A stretch of 9,965 bases of DNA from Candidatus Bathyarchaeota archaeon. Its GTDB lineage: Archaea; Thermoproteota; Bathyarchaeia; Bathyarchaeales; DTEX01. The notes under the pieces were generated by a model. It did not search any database and was not told the DNA's origin. It saw only the letters and a list, made by a program, of their open reading frames with translations. The DNA lies in assembly GCA_021158305.1 (NCBI GenBank), contig JAGGUU010000012.1:1-9965 (forward strand). Direction: 5' to 3'. Positions 6,579 through 9,965 of the stretch are shown piece after piece (positions within the stretch are counted from its first letter, which is position 1; the number at the start of each line of letters is the position of its first letter). Made by a program: the position numbers and the translations under genes.

Positions 6579-6869
6579 TTAAAACAAGCGTTTAACCTCG
6601 AGAAGCCTATTCACTAAGAACTCTGGGACTCTAGTATACGCGGCTACTGGTAATCCTCTTTCTACAAGTTTCTGAAAGATATCTCTCGAAAAAGGGATTT
6701 TGCACTCTCTCAACCAAAACTTCATATAATCCAAATATGAGATGCCTAAATGCTCATACTTCCTTGGGCGCCGCACACAAACTTCCATGAGTCCAGCAAC
6801 CATTATCAGCCGTCTTTCTTTCCTCAGACCAAACAACCTCAGCTGACCAATACCATTTTCTCCTCCCAT
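6579..6869 (-). CDS. Hypothetical protein, 96 residues
   Basis: I do not recognise this protein. It is soluble, basic and leucine-rich, with an arginine-rich first third (LRKERR, VRRPRKYEHLG) and a helical, mixed-charge remainder (DIFQKLVERGLPVAAYTRVP) ending in LLEVKRLF. There is no signal peptide, membrane segment or metal motif. The first ATG at 6869 has no ribosome-binding site upstream. A start at ATG 6803 (MVAGLMEV), with an A/G-rich run before it, is also possible and would give 74 residues. It lies between a transposase remnant and the cation-transporter gene on the same strand, 115 bases from the latter. It could be a small real gene or a piece of a larger gene broken by the insertion element. 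The reading frame is clean, which gives it modest support. Confidence 0.45.
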   Translation of the reverse strand: MGGENGIGQLRLFGLRKERRLIMVAGLMEVCVRRPRKYEHLGISYLDYMKFWLRECKIPFSRDIFQKLVERGLPVAAYTRVPEFLVNRLLEVKRLF

Positions 6870-6984
6870 AAGATCTAGAAAATTTGTCTTCTTTTCGAGA
6901 AATTAGATGAGAATATTTTTAGATGGAAAAGAACATGAATAGTAATAGTTATCTTCTAAGATGGATGAGTAGAATGGCTTATGC

Positions 6985-8379
6985 CTATTCGCTTTGATGA
7001 TATCTTATGCTTCTGAATATTCTATCGATGCGGTCTTTGCCATCTTCTGTTAAAACATAGTTTTCATCCTCTTTAATTATGAATTTTTCCTCTAATAGCG
7101 ATTTGATGAGATTTTCGAATTCTTTTTCAAAATCGAATTCTTCTCCAAGATTAAATCTACACTTGCCCAATATGGGAATATAATTGGGTTTGAAGGTTCT
7201 TTCTAACGAATTGATTAGCTCCTCTTTTGTGCTCAGGTTATCTTCTTTGATTGAATATAATATCCAGATTTTGAAAGTTTCTAGTTTACTTAGACGCCAA
7301 TGCTTTTCGAGTGGTATTTCGTATCTGGATAAATCGGTTGCTTCTCCTTTAATGGATGAGAGAGCATATTTCGATAATTCGACCCCGTCTATGAGAATTC
7401 TGACCGTGATGAACGCGCCGATTAATGCATCGACAAAGTATATTCCGAAGATTGAGGAAATAGCTCCCATGATAACCGCAGTTGCTACATAGATATGGTT
7501 CTTGGAGTCGATTGACTGCGAAATAAGCGTTAAACTTCCATTGCTTTTTCCTACATAACGTTGATAAAAATGCAGAATAGCCGCCGCTACAAGCGCTATC
7601 CCTTCAACTGCAACAACTAGGTAAGGTAATGATATCGGCGATATCGTCGTGGTTACAGCATCTACGATCTTGGTCGCTGATTCATATCCAACGCTAATGG
7701 CGGTTATAAACATCATTGAAATAATAATCAAGGTTCCCAAGAATTCCTTTTTGAACTTTATTCCAGCCCATACAACGGAAGCCGAAACTGTATCTATAGC
7801 GGCGTCTGCGCCGTCTGCAATTAAACCGACGCTGGCGCTAAGGAAACCAGCTAAGAGTTTCATTATAGCTAGAAAGAAATCGGCGATAGCCGTGTTTCTT
7901 GCGGTTGCTACCGGGCTTAACCATCGGTCTCTAATAGAAATTATGGCCTTTTCCATCTCCTTGGAGCTTTTTTCAGCTTCTTCCCTCCCTTTCTCAGTTA
8001 GTTCATAATCGTTTTCCTCGTTCAGTCCGACCAAGCCTCTTTCAATAAGATCTTTACATTCCAATCCAGCATCGATTTGTTGTTCATGCTTTTCACGCCA
8101 TTTTTTCATCCTTGCGGAATAATCCTCTTCTGGCCGGCATCCAAACCAAGAGAGAAAACCATATACCTTTTTTTCCACTTCTTCATGCAGGCTGTACCCA
8201 AATCCGTGAAAATGATAAACAAACGCGAACGTTCTTTCTTCCAACTCTTTTAAACTCAGCGAACCCTCTTTCAGTAAAACCATCAGAATATATTTTTGGA
8301 AATTGCTACGCTGATGTTTTCTGACTCTTTTCAAATTTAAATACTCCACTAGTTTTCTCTTTGAAGGAAAATAAGCCAT
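6985..8379 (-). CDS. CDF-family cation transporter with winged-helix-like domains at both ends
   Basis: The central part (about 155-345) is a cation diffusion facilitator membrane domain, expected to export divalent metal ions in exchange for protons. It has six hydrophobic segments, with SASVGLIADGADAAIDT in segment 2 and SQSIDSKNHIYVAT in segment 5. The metal-site positions read D192xxxD196 and D291xxxH295, whereas Zn/Cd members usually have HxxxD at both places and Mn members DxxxD. The usual C-terminal ferredoxin-like domain is replaced by a winged-helix-like region (about 365-458, ending YVLTEDGKDRID). A second such region precedes the membrane part (about 25-140, with YELTEKGREEAEKS). 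The 464 residues exceed the typical 300. The ATG at 8379 lies inside the methyltransferase gene, a 74-base overlap. A TTG at 8334 with GGAG nine bases upstream is a credible alternative start. The CDF call is good; the winged-helix assignments rest on pattern only. Confidence 0.82.
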   Translation of the reverse strand: MAYFPSKRKLVEYLNLKRVRKHQRSNFQKYILMVLLKEGSLSLKELEERTFAFVYHFHGFGYSLHEEVEKKVYGFLSWFGCRPEEDYSARMKKWREKHEQQIDAGLECKDLIERGLVGLNEENDYELTEKGREEAEKSSKEMEKAIISIRDRWLSPVATARNTAIADFFLAIMKLLAGFLSASVGLIADGADAAIDTVSASVVWAGIKFKKEFLGTLIIISMMFITAISVGYESATKIVDAVTTTISPISLPYLVVAVEGIALVAAAILHFYQRYVGKSNGSLTLISQSIDSKNHIYVATAVIMGAISSIFGIYFVDALIGAFITVRILIDGVELSKYALSSIKGEATDLSRYEIPLEKHWRLSKLETFKIWILYSIKEDNLSTKEELINSLERTFKPNYIPILGKCRFNLGEEFDFEKEFENLIKSLLEEKFIIKEDENYVLTEDGKDRIDRIFRSIRYHQSE

Positions 8380-8851
8380 TCTTGGTAACAGTATCCAAAA
8401 GTTTCTTTTCCGACCACCATGACTTCTGAATTGATAATACTCCCCTCGCCTTTAGAACACGATGCATTTCCTGCATAACAGCATCCACATCATTTAACGC
8501 ATGAATGACGCCGAAAAGGAAGGCTACATCAATGCTTTCCTCAGGCAAACCCGTTTTGCTAGCATCAGCAAGTATGACTTCAACGTTCTTTAAGCCTCTT
8601 TCCTTGATTTTACGTCGCACAGCCTCAACTGCCACTGGATTAATGTCCAAAGCATACACCCTTCCTTTCTCCCCAACTATTCTTGCCGCTGGAATTGTAA
8701 AAAAGCCGGGGCCACAGCCAACTTCCAATACCTTCTGTCCGGGCTTAAGTCCCGCCGCATTCAAAAGCTTGTAGGGATTCACAAAAAGCCCATAAAGAGT
8801 GTCGTGGACGAAAGAAATCATTTTAAAATGGATTCTATCATATAGGGACAT
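8306..8851 (-). CDS. Class I SAM-dependent methyltransferase
   Basis: This cytoplasmic methyltransferase has the Rossmann-type fold of the UbiE/Methyltransf_11 group. Motif I is VLEVGCGPGFF (41-51), the SAM-binding glycine loop. The acidic residue ending strand 2 is D69 in YALDINP. ILADASKTGLPEESIDVAF (93-111) covers motifs II/III, and the strand-4 region is FLFGVIHALNDV. The last strand is GVLSIQK, and VFKFEK closes the fold, so the protein is complete at 181 residues. The substrate is not evident; related proteins methylate small molecules, quinones or metalloids. AAGGAG lies 7 bases before ATG 8851. The V4R gene ends 41 bases upstream, and its 3' end overlaps the transporter gene, which points to a single transcript. 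Confidence 0.88.
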   Translation of the reverse strand: MSLYDRIHFKMISFVHDTLYGLFVNPYKLLNAAGLKPGQKVLEVGCGPGFFTIPAARIVGEKGRVYALDINPVAVEAVRRKIKERGLKNVEVILADASKTGLPEESIDVAFLFGVIHALNDVDAVMQEMHRVLKARGVLSIQKSWWSEKKLLDTVTKNGLFSFKEKTSGVFKFEKSQKTSA

Positions 8852-8892
8852 CGCTTTTCTCCTTGTTTCGCTATCTTCATTTCACCATTCTG

Positions 8893-9408
8893 CTAATATC
8901 TCCTGAATTTAAATTCGCAATATTGGTCACCTTTCGCTGTACATTTAACCTCTTCACAAGTCAGTTTTTCCCCAAAAGCTTCCTGAAGTACACCTGAAAA
9001 GAACCCGCATAGAAAGTGGCAGACTGGCTGATTCGACTTGCCATATTCTTCAGCGATAAAAGATTGTTTAACTCGGATGTGGCCATTTTCCTTTTCGAAA
9101 TTTATGTTTATGTCTTCTATTTTGAACCATCCAACGCCAGCAGATTGATAGAATTCGCCCAGTTTCTTCAGAAACTCCACACCTCGTTCCTTCCATTCTT
9201 CGAGCAAGACCTTTGCAGATTCTCTACCAGCACGTATACCAGCTCCATAAAATAGCGCTGAAGCATCATCACCAAGTATTGCTTCAATATGTTTTTGTAA
9301 ATCAACAAAAGTCCCAGCACGCATGATTATCACTCGAATACCTGCCTCTAACATTCTTATCCTAGCCTCGTTCTCGACCCGAGTTATCTCATAAACTTGT
9401 TCGTTCAT
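8893..9408 (-). CDS. V4R-domain (4-vinyl reductase type) ligand-binding protein
   Basis: This is a stand-alone V4R domain, a small-molecule-binding fold found in bacteriochlorophyll 4-vinyl reductase-related proteins and in sensor parts of regulators such as XylR/DmpR. The 171 residues fit one domain plus a helical N-terminus. Hallmarks are QSFIAEEYGKSNQPVCHFLCGF (in two blocks at 115-136, with C130, H131 and C134), then FSGVLQEAFG (137-146), and the end CEEVKCTAKGDQYCEFKF (C151, C156, C164). The Cys/His set near the pocket could bind a metal, heme or cobalamin-type ligand, which is inference. It begins 21 bases after the regulator gene ends and is followed by the methyltransferase. A V4R protein next to a winged-helix protein suggests that it senses the signal for the regulator. 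Confidence 0.87.
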   Translation of the reverse strand: MNEQVYEITRVENEARIRMLEAGIRVIIMRAGTFVDLQKHIEAILGDDASALFYGAGIRAGRESAKVLLEEWKERGVEFLKKLGEFYQSAGVGWFKIEDININFEKENGHIRVKQSFIAEEYGKSNQPVCHFLCGFFSGVLQEAFGEKLTCEEVKCTAKGDQYCEFKFRRY

Positions 9409-9429
9409 CAGCCTTCACACTACATGACG

Positions 9430-9726
9430 TTAAGGATTATTTTCTGTTTTAGATTTATATAATTGGAGTAGTTTTTCACGAAAATCAATGAGTAGCTTGA
9501 CGAGTTCATTCTCTGTGTTGAGACTGTAGGCGTAGATAACCTTACCTACCTTGTGCTGCTTCAAAAAACCCTCCTTAACAAGGCGTGGCATAACTCGAGA
9601 TACGCTTCCAGGATTCTTATTCACCCTTCTCGCAATCTCCCTCAAATTCATTAGGCTTTCCGGATTTTCTAAAAACAAGTCTAAGACAAGGAGACGGATC
9701 GACGGACCAAACAGTTCGTTAAACAT
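9430..9726 (-). CDS. Winged-helix transcriptional regulator (ArsR/MarR-like)
   Basis: This is a small DNA-binding protein of 98 residues, nearly all one winged-helix domain. MNLREIARRVNKNPGSVSRVM forms the helix-turn-helix (helices 2 and 3, in two blocks at about 26-46). LVKEGFLKQHKVGKVIYAYSLN is the wing, and a C-terminal helix (LVKLLIDFREKLLQLY) probably makes the dimer contact. It has no cysteine, so it does not bind metal in the classic ArsR manner. ATG 9726 is chosen because AAGGAGG (minus strand, 9742-9736) is 9 bases away; a GTG at 9732 is only 3 bases from it. It is the first gene of the minus-strand cluster and probably controls its own promoter, with the V4R protein as sensor. Confidence 0.86.
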   Translation of the reverse strand: MFNELFGPSIRLLVLDLFLENPESLMNLREIARRVNKNPGSVSRVMPRLVKEGFLKQHKVGKVIYAYSLNTENELVKLLIDFREKLLQLYKSKTENNP

Positions 9727-9735
9727 GACCACATT

Positions 9736-9742
9736 CCTCCTT
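9736..9742 (-). promoter_or_regulatory. Ribosome-binding site of the winged-helix regulator
   Basis: AAGGAGG on the minus strand is the strongest ribosome-binding site in the cluster. It decides for ATG 9726 over GTG 9732. Confidence 0.65.
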
Positions 9743-9770
9743 ATGGAGAATTATTTTGATATATGGAAGT

Positions 9771-9800
9771 ACGTTTGTTCATTATTAAAATCACACGTTT
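9771..9800 (-). promoter_or_regulatory. Candidate promoter of the minus-strand cluster, flanked by repeats
   Basis: TTTTAATAAT (minus strand, 9790-9781) is a TATA-like box that would start RNA near 9757, about 30 bases before ATG 9726. Two copies of ACGTTT (plus strand, 9771-9776 and 9795-9800), each followed by a TTCATT/CATT-like end, sit on both sides of the box. This spacing fits operators for the regulator encoded by the first gene. Confidence 0.4.
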
Positions 9801-9803
9801 CAT

Positions 9804-9965
9804 TTATGTAACATGCATATCATGAATAGACCCAGCGACCTCTCCAGCTTTACCAAGAATTCTGGATAAAGCAAAGCCATAAACTAATGAGTCAGCTAGG
9901 ATCTCGAGTAAGTGAAAGGGGATTATTTCTAGCGGTAGAGAAGCTTCTACGGCTTCTGCAATTAA
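9804..9965 (-). CDS. C-terminal end of an unidentified protein (partial)
   Basis: The minus strand is open from the right window edge to TAA 9806-9804, giving 53 residues. It has a leucine/isoleucine-rich stretch (PLEIIPFHLLEILADSLVYG) followed by ALSRILGKAGEVAGS and the end IHDMHVT. Codon pattern and length of the open frame make it a likely real gene. The hydrophobic helix suggests a membrane or membrane-associated protein. The family cannot be named from this piece. It ends 78 bases before the start of the regulator gene on the same strand, with a promoter-like region in between, so it is probably a separate unit. Confidence 0.55.
   Translation of the reverse strand, partial: LIAEAVEASLPLEIIPFHLLEILADSLVYGFALSRILGKAGEVAGSIHDMHVT

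Noticed and set aside
7184..8324. Several plus-strand frames opposite the cation-transporter gene
   Set aside because: They are antisense to a well-supported gene, have biased serine/isoleucine-rich composition and no start signals.
9551..9811. Plus-strand 86-residue frame near the right end
   Set aside because: It is antisense to the winged-helix gene and its promoter region, with no recognisable domain.
1..9965. CRISPR array, rRNA, toxin-antitoxin pair or defence system
   Set aside because: No regularly spaced repeats, rRNA-like blocks or recognisable defence proteins were seen on either strand. The lone MazG-like enzyme has no partner MazE/MazF gene.

Overview
The window looks like chromosomal DNA of an archaeon, most likely an uncultured Thermoproteota/Bathyarchaeia-type lineage. 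The reasons are short TATA-like boxes close to starts, GGTGA and GGAGG ribosome-binding sites, a V4R-domain protein paired with a winged-helix regulator, and a strict-anaerobe NADH/Fe-S module. The lineage is inferred from gene style only; no marker gene is present.

Positions 1-3120 (+) hold three tightly spaced genes for the diaphorase part of an NAD-linked hydrogenase or related oxidoreductase: a NuoE/HndA-like 2Fe-2S protein, a NuoF/HydB-like FMN and NADH-binding protein with extra N- and C-terminal Fe-S domains, and a small HoxU/NuoG-N-terminus-like protein carrying one 2Fe-2S and two 4Fe-4S sites. Together they would pass electrons between NAD(H) and a partner enzyme whose catalytic subunits are not in the window.

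Positions 3121-4180 hold no intact gene. They contain the C-terminal end of a glycoside hydrolase family 3 enzyme, broken by at least three single-base shifts and lacking its catalytic domains. A small MazG-type nucleotide pyrophosphohydrolase (4193-4528, +) and an MFS transporter (4750-5988, +) follow. Two perfect 10-bp palindromes lie upstream of the transporter.

Positions 5989-6984 are another decayed stretch. They hold a stem-loop, a frameshifted transposase remnant on the minus strand (about 6153-6540) and an unrecognised 96-residue minus-strand ORF (6579-6869).

Positions 6985-9732 form a compact minus-strand gene cluster, read from right to left: winged-helix regulator, V4R ligand-binding protein, SAM-dependent methyltransferase, and a CDF-type cation transporter framed by winged-helix-like domains at both ends. 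The last two genes overlap. This is the most unusual part of the window and could be a small-molecule or metal-responsive unit. A further minus-strand gene enters from the right edge and ends at 9804; only its last 53 codons are present.
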